NCBI GenBank assembly: GCA_031285625.1
Contig: JAITVV010000063.1
Coordinates: 1 to 64,000, forward strand
From: Prevotella sp.
GTDB lineage: Bacteria > Bacteroidota > Bacteroidia > Bacteroidales > Dysgonomonadaceae
Direction: 5' to 3'
DNA: 64,000 nt
Shown here: positions 35,280 through 45,317 of the stretch, one piece after another
How positions within the stretch are numbered: the stretch's first letter is position 1
Layout of the letters: each line of letters starts with the position of its first letter
Position numbers and translations under genes: made by a program
The notes under the pieces: generated by a model
Seen by the model: only the letters and a program-made list of their open reading frames with translations
The model's database searches: none
What the model was told of the DNA's origin: nothing

Positions 35280-35587
35280 ATGTTATCATTTTTTTGAATA
35301 GGTATTATAAACAGGTAATATGCAGATCACTTATAACACTATAAGACAAACAAATACAAATGTAAAGCATTACATTATAGAGGAATTTAAGAATACCAAA
35401 ATGATAAATCTTTGTATCAAAAAGTCAAATACTCCAGATGTGATAAATAAGAAATAAATACCCTGATGCAGTATGAAGGTTTCAGCAAGATGACAACAGT
35501 GAAGTTTTTTAATATGATAAAAATTCCCAAAAAGAAAGCCTTCTAAATTTTAGTTTAGAAGGCTTAAGATATATTCTTAATAAAATA
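35280..35587. other. Intergenic gap with terminator
   Basis: No gene is seen. The stretch holds the AraC gene's upstream region and, near its right end, the terminator at 35536-35565. Confidence 0.5.
35536..35565 (-). terminator. Terminator of isocitrate dehydrogenase gene
   Basis: AAGCCTTCTAAA (35536-35547) pairs exactly with TTTAGAAGGCTT (35554-35565), 23 bp past the icd stop. The T tract on the minus strand is short. The stem is almost the same as the terminator at 162-192. Confidence 0.7.
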
Positions 35588-36817
35588 TTACACTACACCC
35601 AGTTTCGTTTTTAATCCTTGTGCAATAGTATTCAGGAAATCTTCTGTATTGAGATAATCACCCCTGTGCATGGTATCACCATATACAAGCAAAGCAAGAT
35701 CTTTAGTCATTTTACCCCTTTCTACAGTCTCGATACATACCTCCTCCAGTTTTCGGGTAAAATCTACAAGAGCCCAGTTTTCATCAAGTTTTCCTCTATG
35801 CGCCAAACCTCTTGTCCATGCAAAAATAGATGCTATCGGATTTGTCGATGTTTCTTTTCCTTGCTGGTATTGGCGGTAATGACGGGTTACTGTTCCGTGC
35901 GCAGCTTCAGCTTCCATTGTTTTTCCATCAGGAGTAAGAAGTACAGATGTCATTAATCCCAATGAGCCGAATCCTTGAGCCACTGTATCTGACTGAACAT
36001 CACCATCGTAATTTTTACATGCCCAGACAAATCCACCGTCCCATTTCAATGCAGCAGCCACCATATCATCTATTAATCGATGCTCATATGTAAGTCCTGC
36101 TTTTTCGTATGCTTCTCTATATTCTTTTTCATATACTTCCTGAAATATATCCTTGAAGCGTCCGTCATAAGCTTTTAGTATCGTATTTTTTGTTGACAGA
36201 TATAGCGGGTATTTTTTCTGCAGTGCCAGTTTGAAGCAGGAGTGCGCAAATCCATAGATAGACTCATCTGTATTGTACATAGCCATAGCAACGCCGTCTC
36301 CATTGTAATCATACACAATATGGGTTTGAGGTTCTCCTCCTTCAGGGGTGAAAGTTATGGTAAGTTTTCCCTTACCTTTGGTAACAAAATCGGTTGCCTT
36401 ATACTGATCGGCATGGGCATGACGTCCTATTACAATCGGTTTTGTCCATGTAGTTACCAGACGTGGTATATTGCTCATAATAATAGGCTCCCGGAAAACC
36501 GTTCCTCCAATAATATTACGAATAGTTCCATTTGGTGATTTCCACATCTTTTTCAGTCCGAATTCTTCTACTCTGGCTTCATCAGGAGTAATGGTCGCAC
36601 ATTTTACAGCCACATGGTATTTTTTTGTAGCTTCGGCACTGTCAATAGTTACCTGATCGTTAGTTGCATCGCGATTCTGAATACTCAAATCATAATATTT
36701 GAGGTCAATATCCAGGTAAGGTAATATCAGTTTATCTTTAATATATCGCCATATTATCCGTGTCATTTCATCCCCGTCCATTTCCACTACAGGGTTTGTC
36801 ACTTTTATCTTTTGCAT
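35588..36817 (-). CDS. icd: NADP-dependent isocitrate dehydrogenase
   Basis: This TCA-cycle enzyme converts isocitrate to 2-oxoglutarate and CO2 with NADP. The 409-aa length and sequence match the homodimeric, eukaryote-like type. Visible blocks are [16 protein letters not shown] at the start, the substrate loop [51 protein letters not shown] with metal-binding Asp residues, and [12 protein letters not shown] near the cofactor. It is cytosolic. It follows the esterase gene by 25 bp but the functions are unrelated. Confidence 0.97.
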   Translation of the reverse strand: MQKIKVTNPVVEMDGDEMTRIIWRYIKDKLILPYLDIDLKYYDLSIQNRDATNDQVTIDSAEATKKYHVAVKCATITPDEARVEEFGLKKMWKSPNGTIRNIIGGTVFREPIIMSNIPRLVTTWTKPIVIGRHAHADQYKATDFVTKGKGKLTITFTPEGGEPQTHIVYDYNGDGVAMAMYNTDESIYGFAHSCFKLALQKKYPLYLSTKNTILKAYDGRFKDIFQEVYEKEYREAYEKAGLTYEHRLIDDMVAAALKWDGGFVWACKNYDGDVQSDTVAQGFGSLGLMTSVLLTPDGKTMEAEAAHGTVTRHYRQYQQGKETSTNPIASIFAWTRGLAHRGKLDENWALVDFTRKLEEVCIETVERGKMTKDLALLVYGDTMHRGDYLNTEDFLNTIAQGLKTKLGVV

Positions 36818-36842
36818 ATCGTTATTAAATTTAAGTGATACA

Positions 36843-37721
36843 TTATTGTTTCTTTTGTATATCCTTCAGCCACATTTCAAGCAAGGATAACATTTCTATA
36901 TGATATTTGAAGTTCTCTCTCATACCCCATCCATGGCCTCCTTCGGGAAAGATATACATAGTAGCGGGAATATTATTATTTTTCAGTGCTTCGTAGTATT
37001 TTATACTATTTGCCGGCTGTACACTTCCATCATCGTCACTCAGAAGCAATATGGTTGGAGGAGTATTCACATTAACCTGTTTCTCATTCGAGAAGGTATA
37101 AATATCCGTTTGGGAAGGGTTACTACCCAGCAAATTCATCTTGGAACCTCCATGAGTCGCAACTTCCATAGTTATAACAGGATAGAATAAGATTGTAAAA
37201 TCGGGCCGGGTACTTGTACCTGATTTGGCAAAATGAGTGGAAGTTGTTGCTGCCAAATGTCCTCCGGCAGAAAAACCAGCTATGCCAACCTTATTTTTAT
37301 CTATATTCAATTCCGCAGCATGATCACGAATATAGCGCACAGCCTGCTGCGCATCATCCAAAGGAACTTCCTTATGTTGATTAGGCATCCGGTACTTAAG
37401 TATAATACCTGCTATCCCTTGTTTGTTAAGCCATTGGGCAAACTGTACACCTTCATGCTGAAAAGCAAGGCCGGCATACCCGCCACCCGGGCAAATAAGC
37501 ACAGCCATTTGTGTATTTATCGACTTTTCTGGTAGATAGATAGTCAAATCCGGTACAGATACATTCCTAACTCCACCATTTTCATGTTTTTCCGGTTCGG
37601 ATATTTCATTACTGGTTGGCGGATTTCCCTCCCATAGTTTCACTACTTTCTGTGCATTCATATTTACAGATATTAAAAGGAAGAGAATACAACCAAATAT
37701 AACTTTGGATAAATTAATCAT
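36843..37721 (-). CDS. Secreted alpha/beta-hydrolase esterase
   Basis: The 292-aa protein has a signal peptide (about 1-23, ending VNMNAQ). The oxyanion motif is [11 protein letters not shown] near residue 79, the nucleophile Ser is in [14 protein letters not shown] near 149, an acid follows in LLSDDDGSV and the His is in EGGHGWGM near 262. This is the layout of BD-FAE/acetyl-xylan-esterase-like enzymes, which remove acyl groups from plant glycans or other esters. It is not in a PUL, so the substrate is open. Confidence 0.85.
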   Translation of the reverse strand: MINLSKVIFGCILFLLISVNMNAQKVVKLWEGNPPTSNEISEPEKHENGGVRNVSVPDLTIYLPEKSINTQMAVLICPGGGYAGLAFQHEGVQFAQWLNKQGIAGIILKYRMPNQHKEVPLDDAQQAVRYIRDHAAELNIDKNKVGIAGFSAGGHLAATTSTHFAKSGTSTRPDFTILFYPVITMEVATHGGSKMNLLGSNPSQTDIYTFSNEKQVNVNTPPTILLLSDDDGSVQPANSIKYYEALKNNNIPATMYIFPEGGHGWGMRENFKYHIEMLSLLEMWLKDIQKKQ

Positions 37722-37825
37722 TACTCATCAGTTTAGAGGACGACATTTTTCAAAGATAGAAAAATTCAAGGTTATATCAAAGACACAATAAGAAAGATAT
37801 ATCAATTCATTTGTAGATTTTTGAC

Positions 37826-37833
37826 TATCTTTG
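37826..37833 (+). promoter_or_regulatory. -7 box of trpS promoter
   Basis: TATCTTTG matches TAnnTTTG exactly and lies 33 bp before the trpS start. Confidence 0.55.
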
Positions 37834-37865
37834 TGCCTTAAAAAATGAAAATATAAAATTTAAAT

Positions 37866-38855
37866 ATGGAAACAGTTTTAAGTGGTATAAGATCCACAGG
37901 AAGACTGCACCTAGGCAACTATTTTGGTGCACTCAGAAATTTTACAAGAATGCAATATGAAAACAAATGTTTCTTTTTTATTGCTGACTATCATTCACTG
38001 ACTACTCATCCCGACCCTAAAGCACTGCATGAGAATGTCAAGAGTGTATTGGTTGATTATCTTGCAGCAGGTATCGATCCTGAAGCATCAACAATATATA
38101 TTCAAAGCGATATGCCCGAGGTATGTGAGCTATACTTATTATTGAATATGCATGCATATCTGGGTGAGTTGTCGAAAACTGTTTCGTTTAAAGAGAAAGC
38201 CAGAAAACATCAGGATAACGTGAATGCTGGTTTACTTACTTACCCTACCCTTATGGCGGCAGATATATTAATACATAATGCCGATAAAGTTCCTGTAGGA
38301 AAAGATCAGGAACAACATCTTGAGATGACCCGTAAGTTTGCTCGCCGCTTCAATAACCTATATGGAGTAGAATACTTTAAAGAACCCGTTGCATATAACT
38401 TTGGGGAGGAGCTTATTAAGATACCAGGACTTGATGGCAGCGGCAAGATGGGAAAATCTGAAGGTAATTGTATTTATCTGGATGAAGATCCTAAAAGTAT
38501 TGAAAAGAAGGTAAAACGTGCCCTGACAGATGAAGGTCCTAAAGCCCTAAATTCAGAAAAACCAGATTATATAGAGAATCTGTTTACCATCCTTAATGTT
38601 GTCTCTACAAAAGAGGTTGTTCAACATTTTGAAGATAAATGGAATACTTGTGAAATACGCTATGGAGATCTAAAGAAACAACTGGCAGAGGATATTATAA
38701 AAGTAACGACTCCTATAAGAGAGCGCATTATTGAGATACAAAATGATGATGCCTACCTGCATAAAGTGGTAACTGAAGGTGCTGAAAAGGCTAGAGAAAG
38801 TGCCCGTAAAACAGTAGCGGAAGTACGCGAAATAATGGGATTCAAGAAGTTCTGA
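37866..38855 (+). CDS. trpS: Tryptophanyl-tRNA synthetase
   Basis: The enzyme charges tRNA-Trp. The 329 aa have the class I signature as GRLHLGNYFGAL near residue 11 (HIGH motif as HLGN) and KMGKSEGN near 194 (KMSKS motif). MAADILIHNADKVPVGKDQEQH is the Trp-binding and family-specific block. The length is normal. It is a single-gene unit between its own promoter and a terminator. Confidence 0.97.
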   Translation: METVLSGIRSTGRLHLGNYFGALRNFTRMQYENKCFFFIADYHSLTTHPDPKALHENVKSVLVDYLAAGIDPEASTIYIQSDMPEVCELYLLLNMHAYLGELSKTVSFKEKARKHQDNVNAGLLTYPTLMAADILIHNADKVPVGKDQEQHLEMTRKFARRFNNLYGVEYFKEPVAYNFGEELIKIPGLDGSGKMGKSEGNCIYLDEDPKSIEKKVKRALTDEGPKALNSEKPDYIENLFTILNVVSTKEVVQHFEDKWNTCEIRYGDLKKQLAEDIIKVTTPIRERIIEIQNDDAYLHKVVTEGAEKARESARKTVAEVREIMGFKKF

Positions 38856-38880
38856 ATTCCGGATAAATCAAAAATAAAAA

Positions 38881-38913
38881 AGAAGGGCTTTCAAATGAAA
38901 GCCCTTCTTTTTT
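38881..38913. terminator. Bidirectional terminator after trpS
   Basis: AGAAGGGCTTTC (38881-38892) pairs exactly with GAAAGCCCTTCT (38897-38908), with T on the right and A on the left. It can end both trpS and the convergent gene ending at 38926. Confidence 0.85.
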
Positions 38914-38925
38914 ATATAATCTGAA

Positions 38926-40698
38926 CTATTTATTCTCCTGTACATATTTTATAGCCCAAGCCATTGCGTTAGCATAGAATGCACTATTATATACTGTCTG
39001 AGCAGGTGAACCATATGGATATTTAGGGGTAGGCCTTCCCTGATTATCATTTGTACAAGGCCAGATTGTAGTAGATGGGGTAGCCCTATCACCGGCTGAG
39101 AAACCACCATCACCTATCCATAAAAAATTGTTATACACAAAGATTTCTCCGTTTGAACTTAAAGATGTTGCCCCTGCAGGTATACTATTTACCCTGAATG
39201 TAGTACCGGCATCATCACCCCAATACTTACCTCTAACATCTCCAAACGGACCATTAAGTAAAGTATTATCTATATTAGGGAACATATATAATGCTCCACC
39301 TCCACCACCATAGCTCATTGTAACTGAACTACCACAAATTGCATTTATCATTGCCGCATCAGCAACACCATTATCCTGGGTCATAGCTATAAGAACACCT
39401 TTTTTATTCTGCACAAAGTCTACTAAAGCTGCATTATCAGTTGCATTTGTGTGGAAGTTATATCCTATTACAATGATATCAGGGTTATTACTGTTTATTC
39501 TGGCAGCAACTGTTCCTGTTGTATATCCTGCATCTGCAATGGTTATATTTTGCGTAGGGAACGTTCCGTTAGACCCAAAGTTAGCACTTGATTCCAGTAT
39601 AGCTCTTGAACTTTGCACTGTTGTTGCAGTTGCAGGCTGGTATGTACCCCATCCAAAGCCTAAAATTTTCATAGATCTATAGCTTACTGTAATATTTTTG
39701 TCACACGTAACATCCGCACCGGCAGTTTCTCCTGTAATGGTAATTGGTAGAGTACCAGCTTGAGTTGGCTTACCAGAAGAGAGTAAAGTCACTGTTTGAA
39801 GTCCGGTAGTACCCGCAGGCCATTGCCCACTACGGCTAAAATGCATACCTGCAGCTTCTGCAGTAAATGTATAATTACCATGACCAGTAACGTCTACCTG
39901 TACAGTAATATAGTGTGTCGAATTAAGATCAGAATTGATAATATAGTTTCCTGATATTGTTGTTGAAGCACAATTTATGGTATATGTTGCCTTGTCGATA
40001 GCCGGGGCAACCGGAATCTTAGGTAAGCTTGCAGGATCGCAACCAAGTATTACATTTTCATCATTGAATGAAAAATTTAACTGATCAGAATAAGTAGTAC
40101 CGCCCATAATAGGGGTTCCTGCTCCTGCTAGTTTCAGAAGATAACTACCAACATCAAGAAATGTACCATTAGTAGAAAACGAATATCCATTTCCTGTAGT
40201 TGCAATTATATTGTATGTACCTGCTTTGGTCACTGTGGCTGGTACAGTAATATATGAGGCACTCCCGTCAAGAGGTGTTCCCTGACGATAATTTGTTGGA
40301 ATATAATCGGGCTCACCACCGTTTGGGAATACCCGAAATTGTGTACAATCGAAAGTAGCTTCTGCAGGACCTATATCACCACAAAGACTTTTAAATTCTT
40401 TCCCGTTCCAGACCATAACACAACCTGTAGTTGTATTAAATATAACCATCCCATCAGCTCTGGTCTTTTCCGTTGTTGGTAACTGATTAATGTTTGAAGT
40501 TAAAACACTTATTTCCGCTGTACTTAATTGCGGCAATCGAAAACCTTTAGGTCCGGAAGTATTTTCGGAAATGAGTTCTAAAACCGATATATCTAAAGGT
40601 TCTTTTTCATTTCCAATTGTGACCTGTCCCGATAAATTAATTAACCCTCCCAGTATCAGAAATAGGTTTGTCAAGAGAAGCGTTAGTTTTGTTGTCAT
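38926..40698 (-). CDS. Large secreted VTIG-module protein
   Basis: The 590-aa protein has a signal peptide (about 1-25, ending NLSGQ). VTIGNEKEPLDISVLEL, KGFRLPQLS, DGMVIFNTTTGC and VMVWNGKEF form the same N-terminal module as at 23125 and 24319. Ig-like repeats follow (about 130-340), some of them duplicates (TCDKNITVSY, TINCASTTISGNY). The last 250 residues start MKILGFGWGTYQ and look like a flavodoxin or amidotransferase-like fold (PDIIVIGYNFHTNATDN, FVQNKKGVLIAMTQDNG) of unknown role. It is alone, without partner genes. Surface location is likely. Confidence 0.7.
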   Translation of the reverse strand: MTTKLTLLLTNLFLILGGLINLSGQVTIGNEKEPLDISVLELISENTSGPKGFRLPQLSTAEISVLTSNINQLPTTEKTRADGMVIFNTTTGCVMVWNGKEFKSLCGDIGPAEATFDCTQFRVFPNGGEPDYIPTNYRQGTPLDGSASYITVPATVTKAGTYNIIATTGNGYSFSTNGTFLDVGSYLLKLAGAGTPIMGGTTYSDQLNFSFNDENVILGCDPASLPKIPVAPAIDKATYTINCASTTISGNYIINSDLNSTHYITVQVDVTGHGNYTFTAEAAGMHFSRSGQWPAGTTGLQTVTLLSSGKPTQAGTLPITITGETAGADVTCDKNITVSYRSMKILGFGWGTYQPATATTVQSSRAILESSANFGSNGTFPTQNITIADAGYTTGTVAARINSNNPDIIVIGYNFHTNATDNAALVDFVQNKKGVLIAMTQDNGVADAAMINAICGSSVTMSYGGGGGALYMFPNIDNTLLNGPFGDVRGKYWGDDAGTTFRVNSIPAGATSLSSNGEIFVYNNFLWIGDGGFSAGDRATPSTTIWPCTNDNQGRPTPKYPYGSPAQTVYNSAFYANAMAWAIKYVQENK

Positions 40699-41082
40699 AA
40701 TCTTTTGTCTATTTTGAGTTCATTAATACCATAATAATCAGGCATCAATCCCCATTATTGGTTATCCATATGAAAGAATCAATATAGGAACAACCAATAA
40801 AACCCAATGGTTCAATCAGTTTGAACTATTGAGTGTTTTTCTTTAGACGATTCAAAAGCTTGTGAAATCTTCTTAATACCAGAACAAACTATCAAGTTAG
40901 GGCAAATAGTTACTGGAGTCTGAAAAGAGAATTTTATGCTTATTGCTCGTTGTCTTTGTCTTGCCTTTTATCAGATTGCAAAAATATATAAAAAACTGCA
41001 ATAAACAACAGTTAGAATGTTAAACTTGTTAGAACGACACATAGAATGAAATATCATTCTAACAAATTTAACAAATTAGATA
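40699..41082. other. Intergenic gap with hairpin
   Basis: No gene is seen. It holds the upstream region of the VTIG-module gene and the long inverted repeat at 41019-41072. Confidence 0.5.
41019..41072 (-). terminator. Inverted repeat after GH127-like gene
   Basis: GTTAAACTTGTTAGAACG (41019-41036) pairs with CATTCTAACAAATTTAAC (41055-41072). The two exceptions are G-U wobbles in the minus-strand transcript. The stem begins 10 bp past the stop at 41083. There is no T tract, so it may protect the mRNA end rather than terminate. A second copy of GTTAGAATG (41011-41019) allows an alternative fold. Confidence 0.5.
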
Positions 41083-43122
41083 TCAATACACTAAAGGAAA
41101 TTGAGAAATTCTTAATGTTGTACATCCATATGGTATCAGTGTGATTTCCTCGGGTTCTCCCTCCCCTGCTCCGCTCCACGAGTGAGGAATAGGACCAGCC
41201 ATTTCATTATACAATCCCCATGTTGGTATTATTTTAGCGTTTACTTTCAATTCGATAGGTGCATTACTCAAATTCCATGGATAATCCGATTTTATCTTTT
41301 CATTATCAATATTCGTCCTGATAAGTTCATTGGCCTTTTTAAAATCAAGACGATGGAGTCCATAATTCCATTTGGTTGTAGGTCGTACTTCCCAGTATGA
41401 TTCGCCGTATCTGTTTTGCTCTGCATCGCTAACTTCTTTCTTTTGCCAGTCTTCACCAATCTTAAGCGCATATACCAAAGGACCTCTCTCTATCGATACC
41501 GAATTCTCATGCCAACCCTCTTCCACTTTTACTTCCATTGGCATCTCCAGTTCTACATAGTCCCCTTTCTTCCAGTCACGGTTTATTATTTCTATTTTTC
41601 CTCCATCTGCCGTTTTATAGGAAACTCCATTTATTGTAATTGAAGCTCCCTTGGTCCAACCTGGTATTCTTATATGGAACGGAAAGTTAACAGAACGTAC
41701 CTTTTTGTCTAAAATATCAATCGTAAACCGTATTTTATTATCCATTGGATAATATGTATTTTCTGTGATGCAAACATCTATATTGTTTGCTACCTTAGCG
41801 GTTACCTCCGAAGGTGAAAATATAAGTGCTGCCAGGCCGCCGTCAGGTGTTGCATACCATAGATTCTGGGTAAACTTAGGCCAGCCCTGATGCATATTTG
41901 AGAAACAGCAAGGATATCCGGTTAATGTACCATATAGAAGATCTGTACCCGCATGGCTGTCATCTTCGTAAAAATTGCGGCGATGGCGGGTAAGCATAAC
42001 CTGATTTGCCTGCTGGAAGTATTGCTTGTGCATAAAATCATCGGTAACCTGAGTAGGTAGTGCATTGAAAGCAATCTTCTCTATATGATCTACCATCGAC
42101 AAATCTCCGGTTATTTCTATCATTTTTTCTAGCGAGTACATCATCTCTACAATGGCACAAAGTTCAACACCCTGTGTGGGATTGTTGCCGTGCAGGGGTT
42201 CATCACCACCATACATGCCCTGCGCTTGACCATTAAACTTCTTGATATCTGCAAACCCCTTTGTTAAGGCCTCTTTGTATTTTTTATCTCCGCTCTGCTG
42301 GTAATAAATAATTGGTTCTTTTAACCCTTGGGCTAGGTTTACACAATGAATACTGCCTTGGCAAGCCATATGGTTTGTTTCCAAAAACATATGGGTAAAA
42401 TCATGTCCCTGCTTATGTAGCAGATTGCCCAAGTCTAAAAGAAAAGTATCACCAGTAATATTATATAGCCAATACACTGCCTGTAAATTATCACACTCCC
42501 GGTATTCAGCCCAGAATGTCCACTTACCAAGAGGTTGATTGGGCAATGTTTCCAGTTGATACTTAAAATACTTTGTCATAAAGTCTACAACACGTTTGTC
42601 TCCTGTTGCAGAATAGTATTGTTGCAATATTTTTAGCACGACCATACGTGGCCACCAGTCGGCAGAGTTATCCCGTTGGATACCTTCTTCTCCCGGATAA
42701 TCTTTAGCAGGCCCAAAGAATCCGTTTGGTTGCTGGCTTTTTAATGCCCACTCTACCCATGGTTGTACTTTGTTTTTCAGTTCCTTATCATCGAGTATAT
42801 ATGCCAGAGGCAACAAGCCATCTATCCAGTAAGGGCCTCTTTCCCACTGATCGCCATCACCACCAAGCCATCCATTACGTTCACCCATTACCAAGGGATA
42901 GAGTGTATCCATATGCCCTGTAGCTCCTGTCTTTTGTCTTTTCAACATTTCCAAAAGCCACCCTTTAGCTTTGACAGAACCTAATGGCAGTTCCATATAG
43001 GGCTTAGTAACAAGAGGTGGTCGGTTGTTCAAATAATTTGTGTTGCTCTGGGCATTGATTAGCAAAGCTACCATACATAAAGTAATTGTTAATAATATTT
43101 TTTTCATGGTAATAATTTTCAA
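41083..43122 (-). CDS. GH127-like glycosidase (beta-L-arabinofuranosidase type)
   Basis: The 679-aa secreted protein (signal ending ALLINAQ) has the (alpha/alpha)6 barrel of the DUF1680/GH127 clan. Blocks are WIDGLLPLAYILDDKELK, GFFGPAKDYPG and the cysteine/zinc site: GVELCAIVEMM near residue 320 gives Glu and Cys, and GYPCCFSNMHQGWPK near 402 gives the Cys pair, the nucleophile among them. C-terminal beta domains follow. The family removes beta-L-arabinofuranose or related sugars, but many GH127/146-like members have other targets. It is the last gene of the cluster. Confidence 0.85.
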   Translation of the reverse strand: MKIITMKKILLTITLCMVALLINAQSNTNYLNNRPPLVTKPYMELPLGSVKAKGWLLEMLKRQKTGATGHMDTLYPLVMGERNGWLGGDGDQWERGPYWIDGLLPLAYILDDKELKNKVQPWVEWALKSQQPNGFFGPAKDYPGEEGIQRDNSADWWPRMVVLKILQQYYSATGDKRVVDFMTKYFKYQLETLPNQPLGKWTFWAEYRECDNLQAVYWLYNITGDTFLLDLGNLLHKQGHDFTHMFLETNHMACQGSIHCVNLAQGLKEPIIYYQQSGDKKYKEALTKGFADIKKFNGQAQGMYGGDEPLHGNNPTQGVELCAIVEMMYSLEKMIEITGDLSMVDHIEKIAFNALPTQVTDDFMHKQYFQQANQVMLTRHRRNFYEDDSHAGTDLLYGTLTGYPCCFSNMHQGWPKFTQNLWYATPDGGLAALIFSPSEVTAKVANNIDVCITENTYYPMDNKIRFTIDILDKKVRSVNFPFHIRIPGWTKGASITINGVSYKTADGGKIEIINRDWKKGDYVELEMPMEVKVEEGWHENSVSIERGPLVYALKIGEDWQKKEVSDAEQNRYGESYWEVRPTTKWNYGLHRLDFKKANELIRTNIDNEKIKSDYPWNLSNAPIELKVNAKIIPTWGLYNEMAGPIPHSWSGAGEGEPEEITLIPYGCTTLRISQFPLVY

Positions 43123-43214
43123 TTTGAATAATAAGGTACTGCATTACTACAGTACCTTTCAATAACCATAAACGCTCCTTACTTATCCCAAAGCTACCTA
43201 AATTAACTCGGGTA

Positions 43215-45191
43215 TTATTCTATAACAGCAGCAAAACCACCGTTTCTGGCCATCTTTATTTGTATTTTGTCACCTGCTTTTACCTGTGTATCTTTTTTGC
43301 GGTAGTCCATTGCCTGACGACCAGCATTAATTCCATCTTCAAAAGAGGTCATTTTATATGACTTACCAGTAGTAAGAAAATCCAGATTAATCTCAAATTG
43401 TCTACTGTTATTATTCGTCATGCCTCCTATAAACCATTTATTACCTTTACGTTTCGCCACAATTGCATACTCGCCGGCTTGTGCTTCCAAAGCACGGGTC
43501 TCGTCCCACGTAACAGGTACACCGGTTAAGAATTCGGTACAGTCTTCATTACGATAATACAAAGTCGGATTATCGGCAAGCATTTGTAATCCACTTTCGA
43601 AAATGACGAACAAGGCTAACTGATAGGCCCTTGTACCTATACTGGCAGAGTTAGGACGGGTACCACAATATCTATCCGGCTGCATACTTATCATTGCTCC
43701 GGGTGTATAATCCATCGGTCCAACAGCATTACGCATAAATGGAAAATAGATGCTATTGTCAGGAGTACAGCCACCCATTTGTTCCATACCTCTAACACCC
43801 TCATAAGACAATACATTAGGATATTTATATTCTAATCCGGCCGGCTTGAATGAGCCATGATAATCTACCAGAATATTGTATTTGGCAGCTTCTTTGGCGA
43901 TGCGCTCATAGTAGTTGACCATCCACTGATCGCTTCTGTCCATGAAGTCGATTTTGACTCCTTTTACGCCCCATTCACTAAATGTTTTGAATATATCAAT
44001 GTTATTCTCTACAACCAACCATGTTAGCCAAAGTATAATACCGACATTCTTTTCTTTTCCATAACGAATCAGTTCATGCACATCTACCTTTGGATTGGGT
44101 GTATATGGATCACGTGTACTCATAGCCCACCCTTCGTCCATAATGATATATTCTATACCATATTTAGAAGCAAAATCTATATAATATTTATAAGTATCCA
44201 GATTAAAACCTGCCTCAAAGTTCACATCCGGCCCATAAGGAGAGGCTTCATTCCACCATTCCCAGCTTACCTGTCCCGGTTTGATCCACGACACATCCGG
44301 TAATTGATTTTTAGTTGCCAAACGGTATGTCATCGTATTTTCCACAAGCTGTTTATCATCTTTTGTAATTACAAAATAGCGCCATGGATAGTTTCTCTTT
44401 CCTGCTGTTTTAGCTATATAATCAGCCTCTTTTACTATTTTCAGACTGCGGTCTCCATCTTCACCAAATTCGAGAGGCGCTTTAGGAAACACAGAATGTG
44501 CGCCATTTGTTCCTGTGCTTTTCAAAAACATGCATGGATAATCAGACAGGTCTGATTCTGATATGAGTATTTTATATTTCTTTTTAGTGTCGATCAATAT
44601 TGGCAATACCGACATCTTATCTGCCAATTTCCATTCGTTGCTCTGTATATGTGTATATGGCTCTTCATATGCAGTTTTAAATCCTCCGGGTTGTTGCAGA
44701 TGAAGCAAATAATTGTCAGGGAAGTTTATCATAAATTCTTCTCCCAGAACTTCCGCATCACCATTCTTATTAGTGATAAAGCGATAAGCAATACCGTCAT
44801 CAAATGCCCGGAATTCAACTGAATAATCTCCTTTAAAATTTAGTAAAAGAGAGTTGTACTGATTTTTTACAGAAGAATACTTTAAAGGAACAACCGGAGT
44901 TAGTACCTCATTTATTTTATTATTTTTTTGTCCTGTTAGTTTTGGGTTTTGCCCCAATACCTCATTGTGCAGACTTAATTGCATAAAGTTATCTTTCAGC
45001 AATACCTCGCTATTATATGCTATTGTATAATATATCTTATCCGAGATATTAAGAGATACTTTTATTTCCCCATTGGGAGACAATAATTCCGCTTTTTTCT
45101 GGGCATTCAAGCTGAATGAAAGAATTAGAAATAATAATAAAAAGTGTTGTTTCATGATTATCTTCATTAATGTTGGGTTACTAAGCAACAA
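43215..45191 (-). CDS. GH97 alpha-glycosidase
   Basis: The 658-aa secreted enzyme (signal within about 1-30, ending LNAQ) has the GH97 layout: an N-terminal beta-sandwich (LLSPNGEIKVSLNI), a barrel (WEWWNEASPYGPDVNFE, YGIEYIIMDEGWA) and a C-terminal beta domain. GVKIDFMDRSDQ near residue 413 puts an Asp where retaining GH97 alpha-galactosidases have their nucleophile, whereas SusB-type inverting alpha-glucosidases lack it. SYEGVRGMEQ near 463 supplies a Glu. So alpha-galactosidase-like retaining action is more likely than alpha-glucosidase. The first in-frame ATG is used; MKQHFLLLF (codon 14) may be the real start. Confidence 0.88.
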   Translation of the reverse strand: MLLSNPTLMKIIMKQHFLLLFLILSFSLNAQKKAELLSPNGEIKVSLNISDKIYYTIAYNSEVLLKDNFMQLSLHNEVLGQNPKLTGQKNNKINEVLTPVVPLKYSSVKNQYNSLLLNFKGDYSVEFRAFDDGIAYRFITNKNGDAEVLGEEFMINFPDNYLLHLQQPGGFKTAYEEPYTHIQSNEWKLADKMSVLPILIDTKKKYKILISESDLSDYPCMFLKSTGTNGAHSVFPKAPLEFGEDGDRSLKIVKEADYIAKTAGKRNYPWRYFVITKDDKQLVENTMTYRLATKNQLPDVSWIKPGQVSWEWWNEASPYGPDVNFEAGFNLDTYKYYIDFASKYGIEYIIMDEGWAMSTRDPYTPNPKVDVHELIRYGKEKNVGIILWLTWLVVENNIDIFKTFSEWGVKGVKIDFMDRSDQWMVNYYERIAKEAAKYNILVDYHGSFKPAGLEYKYPNVLSYEGVRGMEQMGGCTPDNSIYFPFMRNAVGPMDYTPGAMISMQPDRYCGTRPNSASIGTRAYQLALFVIFESGLQMLADNPTLYYRNEDCTEFLTGVPVTWDETRALEAQAGEYAIVAKRKGNKWFIGGMTNNNSRQFEINLDFLTTGKSYKMTSFEDGINAGRQAMDYRKKDTQVKAGDKIQIKMARNGGFAAVIE

Positions 45192-45317
45192 TAATTCTAT
45201 CTGCTTTTAAATACACAGATAGAATATTGCGCTTCCAATGAACTAAAATATTACCAAATTATCTTTTTCTTTATGGTTGACCATAACGGACATTTATTAC
45301 TTAGACTCTTTTCTTAA

